From positions 1-64,000 of the forward strand of contig NZ_JAHPZX010000008.1 in assembly GCF_021325795.1 (NCBI RefSeq): 64,000 nucleotides of DNA. Direction: 5' to 3'. Source of the stretch: Bordetella sp. LUAb4 (GTDB lineage: Bacteria; Pseudomonadota; Gammaproteobacteria; Burkholderiales; Burkholderiaceae_B). Positions 1 through 7,036 of this stretch are shown here, in pieces. A program made the translations under genes and the position numbers. Under the pieces are notes generated by a model. It had not been told where the DNA came from, searched no databases, and saw nothing but the letters and a program-made list of their open reading frames with translations. Numbering within the stretch: the first letter of the stretch is position 1; every line of letters begins with the position of its first letter.

Positions 1-98
1 TGTGAGCGTTTGATTTCGTTGGCGCCATCGATTTCTCGATGGACAGCGCAATCCGCATCAAGCGCCCACACTTATCGGTTGTTTCGTTGTTAAAGAGC
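1..98 (-). other. rRNA operon leader with boxA antitermination site
   Basis: Read on the minus strand, this stretch begins with CTCTTTAACAA (boxA-type antitermination sequence, plus-strand 87-98) and continues with the AT-rich/GC-mixed leader that in Bordetella and Burkholderia relatives precedes 16S rRNA or sits in the ribosomal spacer. No mature rRNA lies in the window, so the 16S gene is inferred to begin beyond the left edge. The assignment rests on the boxA match and on the strong stable-RNA-type promoter just upstream. Confidence 0.7.
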
Positions 99-204
99 GG
101 TACTGCCAAACTGCTTTACTACCTTGCCGCTTACTCACTCGCTTCGCTGCTTTCGCCGCGTCGCTGCTTTCGCCGCGTCGCTGTTTCAGCAGCAGAGAAA
201 CGAG

Positions 205-262
205 ATTATGAAGCAGTTTTTCGAAGTTGTCAAATTCATTTCTGAACTTTTTTCTTCTTTTC
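205..262 (-). promoter_or_regulatory. rRNA P1-type promoter with UP element
   Basis: On the minus strand there is a perfect -35 TTGACA (plus 228-233), a 17-nt spacer and a -10 CATAAT (plus 205-210). Immediately upstream of the -35 is an A-rich tract (plus about 234-262) with the look of an UP element. The promoter points at boxA and the window edge, as expected for an rRNA operon. Between promoter and boxA lies a direct repeat of a 17-bp TTCGCCGCGTCG-containing unit (about 147-180). Confidence 0.7.
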
Positions 263-632
263 AAACGCTGCGTGCTTCCGAGAAGTCACCGCTTGCATTT
301 GAAATGCTGCTTTGCTCAATCCGTTGCCGGATCTCGCTGAAGCTGCTTTTTAGTGGCGCTATGCGCTCAACCAGAAAACCGCTTCATCTCACTTCACCTT
401 CACTACCCGGCTGGCGCTTTTCGAATCATCACCCGGAGGCTTCTGGTTCGTTGTCGCGTTTGCGTTTGAGCAGCGAAGAAAGAGATATTAGCACGGTTTT
501 TTCGGAGCGCGCAAGTCAGCCGTATGAAAAACTCAAAAATATCGGAAATTTTTCCCTGCCCCTCCGCTGTACACGCTTCACGGCCCATGCTCGCCCCACG
601 ACTTACGCCGCCCACTGCCTAGTTCCCCCCAC
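241..632. other. Upstream region of the rRNA promoter, no gene seen
   Basis: About 390 bases with no convincing coding frame. Base composition is less GC-rich than the rest of the window, with several A/T runs. It could hold Fis-type or further UP-like sites for the rRNA promoter, but no clear consensus is visible. Open frames across it have no ribosome-binding site and no recognisable product. Confidence 0.4.
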
Positions 633-759
633 TAACTAGTCCACCTAACTAGTCCACCTAACTAGTCCACCTAACTAGTCCACCTAACTAGTCCACCTAC
701 TAACTAGTCCACCTACTAACTAGAACGCCTACTAACTAGATAGAACGCCCACTACCTAG
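633..759. repeat. CTAG-bearing tandem array (13-bp unit, then 16- and 20-bp variants)
   Basis: Five exact 13-bp units TAACTAGTCCACC occupy 633-697. They are followed by 16-bp variants starting TACTAACTAG (698-713, 714-729), a 20-bp variant (730-749) and a decayed end around 750-759. The array holds nine CTAG tetranucleotides, six of them as ACTAGT, with one more CTAG just before it at about 619. It lies between the stop of the Lrp-type gene and the rRNA promoter and has no coding potential. Confidence 0.9.
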
Positions 760-883
760 AAAGACTCCTGCCCGAGTCGCCCTGCCAACCAGGAGACCCG
801 ATCAAGCAGGACGCCTTATCAGCTATTCGCCCGGAGAAGCACGTAGCCACGCAACGCTCCCTACCAAAGAGATCGAATAAGCG

Positions 884-1369
884 CTATCTACCTTCCAGCG
901 CCAACTCGGTGGTTTCCTTCAGCTTCTGCAATGCGAAGCTGGATCGCATATCTATTACCGCCGGGTGCTGCATCAAGGTATCCATGGCGAAACGCGAGAA
1001 GTCGGCCAGGTCGCGCACCTGCACTCTCAATAGATAGTCCATGTCTCCCGTCATCGCGTAGCAGGCCACCACTTCGGGCCAGGCCTGGACGTCCCGGGCG
1101 AATTCCACCATGGGGGCATGGCTGGAGCCACTATGCTTATTCAGGCGTATCGTCACATAGGCCACCAGGCCGAATCCCACCTTGTCGGGATCCACCAAGG
1201 CAACGTAGCGGCGGATATAACCCTCATCTTCCAGGCGGCGCACGCGGCGCAGGCACGGACTGGGAGACAGCGACACCCGGTCCGCCAGCTCCTGATTAGA
1301 TAGGCGTCCATCCCGCTGAAGTTCAGCCAGAATGCGCCGATCGGTTTTATCCAAGTCAATTTCCGCCAC
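884..1369 (-). CDS. Lrp/AsnC family transcriptional regulator
   Basis: 161 residues, the usual Lrp/AsnC length. An N-terminal helix-turn-helix (about residues 8-60, with DRRILAELQRDGR and the LSPSPCLRRVRRLE recognition region) is followed by a C-terminal RAM ligand/oligomerisation domain (from about residue 68, VAYVTIRLN, and the MTGDMDYLL segment). The start is GTG with an AGGGG ribosome-binding site a few bases upstream. It is divergent from hppD, and such regulators commonly control an adjacent amino-acid gene, so control of tyrosine/phenylalanine breakdown is a reasonable inference. The inducing amino acid cannot be read from sequence. Confidence 0.9.
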   Translation of the reverse strand: MAEIDLDKTDRRILAELQRDGRLSNQELADRVSLSPSPCLRRVRRLEDEGYIRRYVALVDPDKVGFGLVAYVTIRLNKHSGSSHAPMVEFARDVQAWPEVVACYAMTGDMDYLLRVQVRDLADFSRFAMDTLMQHPAVIDMRSSFALQKLKETTELALEGR

Positions 1370-1395
1370 GATCCGCCCCTAAAGTTTAAATATCA

Positions 1396-1408
1396 GCAAT
1401 TTTATTGC
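1396..1408. promoter_or_regulatory. Candidate Lrp-type operator in the divergent promoter region
   Basis: GCAAT-TTT-ATTGC is a perfect 5-3-5 palindrome in an AT-rich patch between the Lrp-type gene and hppD. AT-rich centres flanked by short inverted arms are typical of Lrp/AsnC sites. A TACAAT -10-like hexamer for hppD lies at 1463-1468, without a good -35. Confidence 0.4.
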
Positions 1409-1543
1409 CAGAAAAGTGCTTTCTGTAATCGTTTTCGCAATCGCCTGCCAGCCGGTTTTTCCTACAATTTTCGCTTGCGCGCCGGCAGCTGCCGCGGGCG
1501 CGCCTGTCCGGCACCCACCAGCGATTACAAGGGGACTCGCACC

Positions 1544-2665
1544 ATGACCACCGCATTCCAGCCCTGGGACAATCCCATGGGCACGTCCGGCTTTGAATTC
1601 ATCGAATACGCCGCGCCTGACGCCGCCGCGCTGCGCCGGGTGTTCGAGCTGCTGGGTTTCAAGCCCATCGCACGGCACCGTCATAAGGATGTGATCGTCT
1701 ACCGCCAGGGCGGCATCAACTTCCTGGTCAACGCCGAGCCCGATTCTTTCGCGCAGCGCTTCGCCCGCCTGCACGGGCCGTCCATCTGTGCCATCGCCTT
1801 GCGCGTGGACGATGCCGCCGCGGCCTACCGCCGTGCGCTGGAGCTGGGCGCGTGGGGCTTCGACTCACGTAGCGGGCCGATGGAGTTGAACATCCCCGCC
1901 ATCAAGGGCGTCGGCGATTCACTGATCTATCTGGTCGATCGCTGGCGCGGCAAGGCTGGCCATGGCGGCATCGGCGACATCAGCATCTATGACGTCGACT
2001 TCGAACCCATCAACCCGGAAACCGCCAAGACCGACCTGCATCACACCGGTGCCGGCCTTACCCTCGTCGATCACCTGACGCATAACGTTCACAAAGGACG
2101 CATGGGCGAATGGGCGGAGTTCTATGAGCGCCTGTTCAACTTCCGCGAGGTGCGCTATTTCGATATCGAAGGCAAGGTGACGGGGGTGAAGTCCAAGGCG
2201 ATGACGTCGCCCTGCGGCAATATCCGCATTCCCATCAACGAGGAAGGGACCGAGGAAAAAGGCCAGATCCAGGAATACCTGGACCTCTATCACGGCGAAG
2301 GAATACAGCACATCGCGCTGGCCACGGAAGACATCCACGCCACGGTGGAGGCGCTACGCGCCAATGGCTTGCGCTTCCTGGACACGCCGCAAACCTACTA
2401 CGAGCTGCTGGACAAACGCCTGCCGGGACATGGGGAAGATACGCCACGCCTCGAACGCAATCGCATCTTGCTGGATGGCGCGCCGGACGGCGGGCTGCTG
2501 CTGCAGATATTCACGGAGAACCAGATCGGCCCGATCTTCTTCGAGATCATCCAGCGCAAAGGCAACGATGGCTTCGGCGAAGGCAATTTCAAAGCGCTGT
2601 TCGAATCAATCGAACTGGACCAGATGCGCCGCGGCGTCCTGAAGCCGGCTGACGCGAATATCTGA
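1544..2665 (+). CDS. hppD: 4-hydroxyphenylpyruvate dioxygenase
   Basis: Converts 4-hydroxyphenylpyruvate to homogentisate with O2 and Fe(II), in cytoplasmic tyrosine degradation. 373 residues from the ATG at 1544, which follows an AAGGGG ribosome-binding site; an in-frame start 69 bases upstream lacks support. The Fe(II) triad fits the family: His177 (in VDHLTHNV), His256 (in IQHIAL) and Glu334 (in FFEIIQRKG near the C-terminus). The N-terminal half is a degenerate vicinal-oxygen-chelate domain and the C-terminal half carries the metal. Homogentisate genes are not in this window. Divergence from an Lrp-type gene suggests amino-acid-responsive control. Confidence 0.96.
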   Translation: MTTAFQPWDNPMGTSGFEFIEYAAPDAAALRRVFELLGFKPIARHRHKDVIVYRQGGINFLVNAEPDSFAQRFARLHGPSICAIALRVDDAAAAYRRALELGAWGFDSRSGPMELNIPAIKGVGDSLIYLVDRWRGKAGHGGIGDISIYDVDFEPINPETAKTDLHHTGAGLTLVDHLTHNVHKGRMGEWAEFYERLFNFREVRYFDIEGKVTGVKSKAMTSPCGNIRIPINEEGTEEKGQIQEYLDLYHGEGIQHIALATEDIHATVEALRANGLRFLDTPQTYYELLDKRLPGHGEDTPRLERNRILLDGAPDGGLLLQIFTENQIGPIFFEIIQRKGNDGFGEGNFKALFESIELDQMRRGVLKPADANI

Positions 2666-2733
2666 AGCAGATGGGCCTGGGCCGCCCCGCTCAGGGGCAT
2701 GGCCCAAGGCGCGCGCCGATCGGGCGGATCTCG

Positions 2734-3192
2734 TCAGGGTTTGCTCGCCGATGCCGGCGCTGCCGGCGCTGCAGCCGATGCGGGTGGCGTGGCCGTTTCA
2801 GTCGGCGTGGCCGATGCTGCCGGCGTGGAAGCAGGAGCCAGCGTGAGTATCCATTGCGCGATCAGCCTGGCTTCGTCCGCGCTGACTTGCGGTTGCGCCG
2901 CCATCGACAGCTTGCCCCAGCGATAGCGGCCGCCGTTGCGGATGGACTGCACTAAATAGTCCAGCGCTTCGGGTTGGCTGCCATAGCGCTGCGCCACCGC
3001 AAGAAACGGCGGGCCGACGCGCGGCGTATCGACCTGATGGCAGCCCAGGCACACCTTGCTCCTGAGAAGCTCAGCCACCTGGGCTGGAATCGCGTCCTGC
3101 GCGGCAGCGGTCCGCGCCGCGAGCGGCAGGACCGCGGCGGCTACCAGACTACAGAACACCACGCGCCATGCGCTGCTGATCCTAGATAACAT
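2734..3192 (-). CDS. Class I c-type cytochrome, periplasmic
   Basis: 152 residues from the ATG at 3192; a TTG 18 bases upstream is less likely. A hydrophobic signal peptide (about residues 10-30, ending TAAAQ) precedes one haem site, CLGCH (Cys48, Cys51, His52), and a plausible axial Met in KLSMAAQP, as in the small cytochrome c551/c552 family. The last 30 or so residues are an Ala/Pro/Thr-rich tail with no fold apparent. It converges with hppD and is divergent from lgt. The redox partner is unknown; no oxidase or reductase gene is adjacent. Confidence 0.85.
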   Translation of the reverse strand: MLSRISSAWRVVFCSLVAAAVLPLAARTAAAQDAIPAQVAELLRSKVCLGCHQVDTPRVGPPFLAVAQRYGSQPEALDYLVQSIRNGGRYRWGKLSMAAQPQVSADEARLIAQWILTLAPASTPAASATPTETATPPASAAAPAAPASASKP

Positions 3193-3343
3193 CGAACGAT
3201 TCCATGACAACCCTCATGGCGGTCGATCGTAACCGAATTGCCCGGCCCATGACGCCATGGGTTTCAGGAGCCCGTACGCCGAGCCGGTTAATATCGCTCA
3301 AGCAAATCCGCACATCGGCCAACTCTGTTTATCGAACCCATAC

Positions 3344-4153
3344 ATGCTGCGCTATCCCGAATTCAATCCCATCGCCGTACAGATAGGCCCGCTGGCCGTG
3401 CATTGGTACGGCCTGATGTATCTGTTCGGCTTCGGCCTGGTCTACCTGTTGGGCCGCTGGCGCCTGTCGCACGGCAAGGTCGCCGGCGGCTACACCGCGC
3501 GGGACCTGGAAGACATCATCTTCTATAGCGTGGTGGGTGTCGTTGCCGGCGGGCGGCTAGGCTATGTCCTGTTCTACAAGCCCGCCTATTACTTCTCGCA
3601 TCCGCTGGAGATTTTCTATCTGTGGCAAGGCGGCATGTCCTTCCACGGCGGCCTGATCGGCGTCATCCTGGTCATGCTGTTCTTCGCCCGCCGCCGCGGC
3701 CAGTCGCTGTTCATGGTCAGCGACTTCATCGCTCCGCTGATCCCACTGGCGCTGGCCATGGGACGCCTGGGCAACTTCATCAATGGCGAGTTGTGGGGCC
3801 GCCCCACGGACGTGCCTTGGGCCATGGTGTTTCCGCAATCGGGCGACGGCCTGGCACGCCACCCTTCCCAGCTCTATGAGCTGGGCCTGGAAGGCATCGC
3901 CCTGTTCATCATCATGTGGGTGTTCGCGCGCAAACCGCGACCCACAGGGCAAGTGAGCGCGGTATTCCTGATTGGCTACGGCTGCTTCCGCTTCCTGGTG
4001 GAATTCACCCGGGAACCCGACAACTTCCTGGGCCTGCTGGCCGGCGGCCTGAGCATGGGCCAGTGGTTGTCGGTACCCATGGTGCTCCTGGGCATCGGCA
4101 TCTACGCCGTCACTGCAAAGCGATCGTCCCTGACACATCAACCGAAACCGTGA
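3344..4153 (+). CDS. lgt: Prolipoprotein diacylglyceryl transferase
   Basis: Inner-membrane enzyme that moves diacylglycerol from phosphatidylglycerol to the lipobox cysteine of prolipoproteins, such as Pal in this same window. 269 residues from the ATG at 3344, matching family length; the frame is open upstream but MLRYPEFNP is the usual N-terminus. Several membrane segments, the invariant His in GMSFHGG (His101) and the signature [10 protein letters not shown] (residues 140-149, with the essential Arg) are present, then HPSQLYE. The 3' end overlaps the convergent SIMPL-domain gene by 44 bases. Confidence 0.96.
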   Translation: MLRYPEFNPIAVQIGPLAVHWYGLMYLFGFGLVYLLGRWRLSHGKVAGGYTARDLEDIIFYSVVGVVAGGRLGYVLFYKPAYYFSHPLEIFYLWQGGMSFHGGLIGVILVMLFFARRRGQSLFMVSDFIAPLIPLALAMGRLGNFINGELWGRPTDVPWAMVFPQSGDGLARHPSQLYELGLEGIALFIIMWVFARKPRPTGQVSAVFLIGYGCFRFLVEFTREPDNFLGLLAGGLSMGQWLSVPMVLLGIGIYAVTAKRSSLTHQPKP

Positions 4154-4976
4154 TGGTATCGGGGCGCAGCGGCACTTCCGAGGGCGGTGCCGCGCCCCCT
4201 CCCTTGGCCATTGCCATCATGGCGCGCGGTGCCGGCACCATATTGCCGCCCCCACCGCCCAAGTCCAGCTTGACGATGCGATAGCCGGAAAAACCGAAGG
4301 CCGATGCCGCGGCCACGGCACGCTGGCGGAAGCTCTCCGCGGCGTCGTTCAGCAGCTTGCGTTCGGCTGCGTCATGCGCCTTGCGCGACAACCGGAACGC
4401 GATATTCGAGATCGCGCTCTTGTCGGACAGCTTGGCCGCCAGCGCCGAGGCAGCCTCGAATTGCGCAGACTCCAGCACGATGCTGCCCTGTCCGCGCCAA
4501 CTCCCTATCTTGCCTTTGTCATTGCTGACCGGCCACACGCCAAAGCCTTCGGTACGCACCGTCACATGCTCGGTGCCGCCCGCACGCTTGACCAGGTCAT
4601 CGAGCGCGGCGCTCAATTTGCGGCCAGCAGCCGGTTGGTCGGGCGCATCAACCTCCGCGCTTAGCGTGATCAACACGGTATCCGGCTGGACTTCCATCGA
4701 GGCAGAGGCAGTGAGCGCCATCTGCGGCGCGCTGGCGCTGGGGGCTTGCACGGCGCCGGCGACGGGCGCCGCCGCGGCATCGTGCGAGGATTGCGCCCGC
4801 GCCATCGGCGCGGCGAACGCGAACACCGAAGCCACGGCCGCCAGCATCAAGGCATTGCGCGAGACACGTAAGCCAGGACGGGGCTCGAAACCCCGCGCGG
4901 ACTCGCATTCGGATGGTTGTTCAAGTTGGCATCCAAGTCGGTGTTCGACTGGGGACGAGATCGTAAGCTTGCGCAT
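4110..4976 (-). CDS. SIMPL domain (DUF541) periplasmic protein
   Basis: 288 residues from the ATG at 4976, chosen for its AGGGAG ribosome-binding site. An N-terminal basic stretch and hydrophobic core ending FAAPMARAQ form a signal peptide (about residues 20-50). The rest matches the SIMPL/DUF541 pattern: [24 protein letters not shown] near the start, a [11 protein letters not shown] strand, and a [13 protein letters not shown]-type strand near the end. These are periplasmic or outer-membrane-associated proteins; some affect oxidative stress tolerance, but no biochemical role is established. It follows the 6S RNA terminator, so it probably has its own promoter. Confidence 0.85.
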   Translation of the reverse strand: MRKLTISSPVEHRLGCQLEQPSECESARGFEPRPGLRVSRNALMLAAVASVFAFAAPMARAQSSHDAAAAPVAGAVQAPSASAPQMALTASASMEVQPDTVLITLSAEVDAPDQPAAGRKLSAALDDLVKRAGGTEHVTVRTEGFGVWPVSNDKGKIGSWRGQGSIVLESAQFEAASALAAKLSDKSAISNIAFRLSRKAHDAAERKLLNDAAESFRQRAVAAASAFGFSGYRIVKLDLGGGGGNMVPAPRAMMAMAKGGGAAPPSEVPLRPDTITVSVDVSGTIALQ

Positions 4977-4994
4977 GATGAACGGGCTCCCTGA

Positions 4995-5037
4995 AAAGAA
5001 AAGCGGACCTGCCAGTTCAACCCGGCAGGCCCGCTTT
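4995..5037 (-). terminator. Rho-independent terminator of the 6S RNA
   Basis: Read on the minus strand, AAGCGGGCCTGCC pairs with GGCAGGTCCGCTT around a short loop, followed by TTCTTTT. It lies a few bases past the inferred 3' end of the 6S RNA and just before the ribosome-binding site of the SIMPL-domain gene. Confidence 0.9.
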
Positions 5038-5040
5038 AGA

Positions 5041-5228
5041 AGATGCCCCGCATGTGCCGTCAGGACCGGCATCTCGAACCCTGAGGTTCAAGGTGGTCGC
5101 GCTCGGCGGAACTTTGGGTTCGTCTGACAGAGAGACGATCACGCTAGCTCCACATTCACACAACCGGTATGCCGTAAGACATAGGTTCAGAGAATGTATG
5201 GTCCAGTCACGAACACAGCAGGGACAAA
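5041..5228 (-). ncRNA. ssrS: 6S RNA
   Basis: 6S RNA binds the sigma-70 RNA polymerase holoenzyme and damps transcription in stationary phase. On the minus strand the sequence carries the hallmarks of E. coli 6S: CACCTTGAACC followed by a complementary GGTTCGAG turn, GAATGTGGAGCTAGCG, a CTCTGTCAGACGA hairpin arm, and a closing stem of TGTCCC at the 5' end with GGGGCA at the 3' end. Length is about 188 nt. It lies directly behind zapA, the synteny seen in gammaproteobacteria, but the fau (ygfA) gene that often follows is absent. Exact ends are estimated from the closing stem. Confidence 0.92.
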
Positions 5229-5231
5229 CTG

Positions 5232-5256
5232 AAACCTGACTTCGTGGGTCAGGTTT
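5232..5256 (-). terminator. Hairpin between zapA and 6S RNA
   Basis: AAACCTGAC and GTCAGGTTT form a 9-bp stem with a 7-nt loop, directly downstream of zapA. T residues in the closing stem and a short T stretch after it make it a possible weak terminator or a processing hairpin for the zapA-ssrS transcript. Confidence 0.45.
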
Positions 5257-5273
5257 AAAACTCGTCGTATTGC

Positions 5274-5591
5274 TTACAGCAACTTCTCTTGACCCGACAG
5301 TGCGTCATCGAGCAAAGAGTTCATGTCCTCGATTCTACGCTTGAAGTCGCCGACTGCCAAACCACCCAGCGGACCATCGGGCGCTTTCACTGCAAGCAGC
5401 TCGCCGGCGATCTGCAAAGCCGCCATCACGGCAATGCGTTCGTTGCTCGAAACCTTGCCCGTGCCTTGTATGCGTTGCATCAGTACATCGACGTGACGCA
5501 CGGCGGCCAGCAGATGCGGCTTTTCCTCGGTCGAGCAGGCCATGGAGTATTCACGGCCCAAAATGGAAACTTCAAAACGTTCCATACTCAT
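5274..5591 (-). CDS. zapA: Cell division protein ZapA
   Basis: 105 residues, the normal ZapA size. ZapA bundles FtsZ filaments at the division ring. The N-terminal domain carries the family pattern (VSILGREYSM, then LLAAVRHVDVLM) and the C-terminal half is a coiled coil (ERIAVMAALQIAGELL onward). The ATG at 5591 overlaps the TGA of the upstream coiled-coil gene in an ATGA, so the two are probably translationally coupled. 6S RNA lies immediately downstream. Confidence 0.92.
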   Translation of the reverse strand: MSMERFEVSILGREYSMACSTEEKPHLLAAVRHVDVLMQRIQGTGKVSSNERIAVMAALQIAGELLAVKAPDGPLGGLAVGDFKRRIEDMNSLLDDALSGQEKLL

Positions 5592-6034
5592 GCCTGCTCT
5601 CCCACCGAAGCGCCGGGCAGGCGAGCCAGCACGGCATCGATGCGTTCGCGCGCGGCGACCGCGGCGACACGCAGGCGTTGCATATCGGTATCTCGCGCAG
5701 CCAGACGCGACTGCCATTCGCTCTCGCGCGCGGCGGCCTGTGACTCGAAGGACTGCAATTGCAGCACATGCCGTTCGAGTTCGGCGCGCAACGTGGCTTC
5801 GGCCGCCTCGGCCCGCGCCAGGCGCTCGCCCACTTCACTATCGTTGTTCTGCAAGCGCTCTTGCAATTGCAAGACTTGCGTGTCCGCGTCGTCGCAGCGA
5901 GTGCGCAAGCCGCGCGCTTCCTGCTCCGCCTGATGCAGGCGTGCACGCAAAGCATCGCGTTCAGCATGTAGCTGGCGCGTGCGTTGCACCAATTGCCCGA
6001 TCCGGGCAGCGAGATTGTCGAGGTCTTGCAGCAT
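5588..6034 (-). CDS. ZapB-like coiled-coil cell division protein
   Basis: 148 residues from the ATG at 6034 (MLQDLDNLAARIGQLV); an in-frame start 36 bases upstream is less likely. Almost the whole chain is heptad-like, rich in Arg, Glu, Gln, Leu and Ala, with few glycines or prolines until the last 10 residues. The N-terminal stretch with regularly spaced Leu resembles the short TIGR02449/ZapB-type proteins encoded next to zapA, but this one is about twice as long. Coupling to zapA by a 4-base overlap argues for a role at the division ring. Function is inferred from context only. Confidence 0.7.
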   Translation of the reverse strand: MLQDLDNLAARIGQLVQRTRQLHAERDALRARLHQAEQEARGLRTRCDDADTQVLQLQERLQNNDSEVGERLARAEAAEATLRAELERHVLQLQSFESQAAARESEWQSRLAARDTDMQRLRVAAVAARERIDAVLARLPGASVGEQA

Positions 6035-6562
6035 GGGCGCTATCGTAAACCATCTCGCGCGCCGAAACACTTGCTAATGCACCGTGTGATACCTGGCAAT
6101 ATTCAGTAAGGCCGGGGGTTCAATACCCGGCAGGGGCGCCGAGGCGTGCCCACGCTTCTCCGTTCAGGAACTGTCAACGCGCCGGATTTTTGAAAGCCTG
6201 ACTTCTGGCACCTTCGACCGGATCCGGTGACAGAAGCACGAAAGGTTTGGGGTTTGAAGGTCTCGCCGCCTCCCCGGCTATGTATTTTTCGTGAGACAAA
6301 CTTCTGCCCCGCCTTTCCCCCCACTTTCTTTCTACTTTCAATTAGCTTTCATTGGACTGCCATTTCGGCGTAATCCTTACAACTTCCTGCCGGATGAACC
6401 CTAAATCTAGGGAAAACCATAGCCTTTCAGCCAAATTACAGGGTTTCAGTTTGGCAGTAGAGCCTTTACCATTCGCCCATCTTCGAACTTTGAATTTACT
6501 TTCACTCTGCACACACACACCTGAATTCGTTTATCACATGCTGTAACTAGGAGCAGACAACC
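6035..6562. other. 528-bp intergenic region with an unexplained hairpin
   Basis: Holds the divergent promoters for the zapB-like gene and for tctBA. No coding frame with a ribosome-binding site was found. An imperfect palindrome at 6202-6236 (CTTCTG-g-CACC ... GGTG-a-CAGAAG) and a small CCCTAaatcTAGGG inverted repeat at about 6400-6413 are visible. The last 150 bases before tctB are AT-rich and likely contain its promoter, but no good -35/-10 pair could be assigned. Confidence 0.5.
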
Positions 6563-7024
6563 ATGCAGCTTAAAAACAAGCAGGATTTCTGGTCGGGGGT
6601 GATGTTCATCGCCCTGGGCCTGGGATTCGCGTTCAAAGGCGCCAGCTACCAGATGGGCACCGCTGCCCGGATGGGGCCTGGCTATTTCCCCTTCTGGCTG
6701 GGGATGGTCCTCGCCCTCCTCGGCGCGATCGTCCTGATCGGCTCGATGTTGCCCAAGGCTACCGAGACCCATATCGACCGCTTCGACTGGCGTGTCGTGT
6801 TCCTGGTGATCGGCTCGGTCGTCTTGTACGGCCTGGTGCTCAAATTCCTCGGCGTCTATATCTCCGTGTTCCTCCTGGTGGTCGTCAGCAGCCTGGCGAG
6901 CCATGAGTTCAGCTGGAAGATCGCCGTGGCGAACGGTATTTTTCTCGTGGTGTTCTCCTATCTGGCGTTCATCAAGGGCCTGGGACTCATCTTCCCGCTG
7001 TGGCCGTCTTTCCTCGGTTCGTAA
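6563..7024 (+). CDS. tctB: Tripartite tricarboxylate transporter small subunit TctB
   Basis: 153 residues with four hydrophobic segments, the size and layout of TctB. The N-terminal pattern (FWSGVMFIALG then GTAARMGPGYFPFWLG) is characteristic of the family. It forms the transporter with the large TctA subunit encoded 12 bases downstream. Start at ATG 6563 behind an AGGAG-type site. No periplasmic TctC/Bug binding protein is encoded nearby, so the substrate cannot be assigned from context. Confidence 0.9.
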   Translation: MQLKNKQDFWSGVMFIALGLGFAFKGASYQMGTAARMGPGYFPFWLGMVLALLGAIVLIGSMLPKATETHIDRFDWRVVFLVIGSVVLYGLVLKFLGVYISVFLLVVVSSLASHEFSWKIAVANGIFLVVFSYLAFIKGLGLIFPLWPSFLGS

Positions 7025-7036
7025 GGAGCGCCAGAC

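Noticed and set aside
124-639. 171-residue open frame across the rRNA promoter
   Set aside because: Overlaps promoter and leader elements, no ribosome-binding site, no recognisable product.
633-759. CRISPR array
   Set aside because: Units are 13-20 bp with no separate unique spacers and no cas genes.
633-759. TrpR operators
   Set aside because: ACTAGT resembles a TrpR half-site but TrpR is not expected in betaproteobacteria and no trp gene is nearby.
6105-6140. tRNA-like T-arm (GGGGGTTCAATACCC)
   Set aside because: No acceptor stem, anticodon arm or D-arm could be found around it on either strand.
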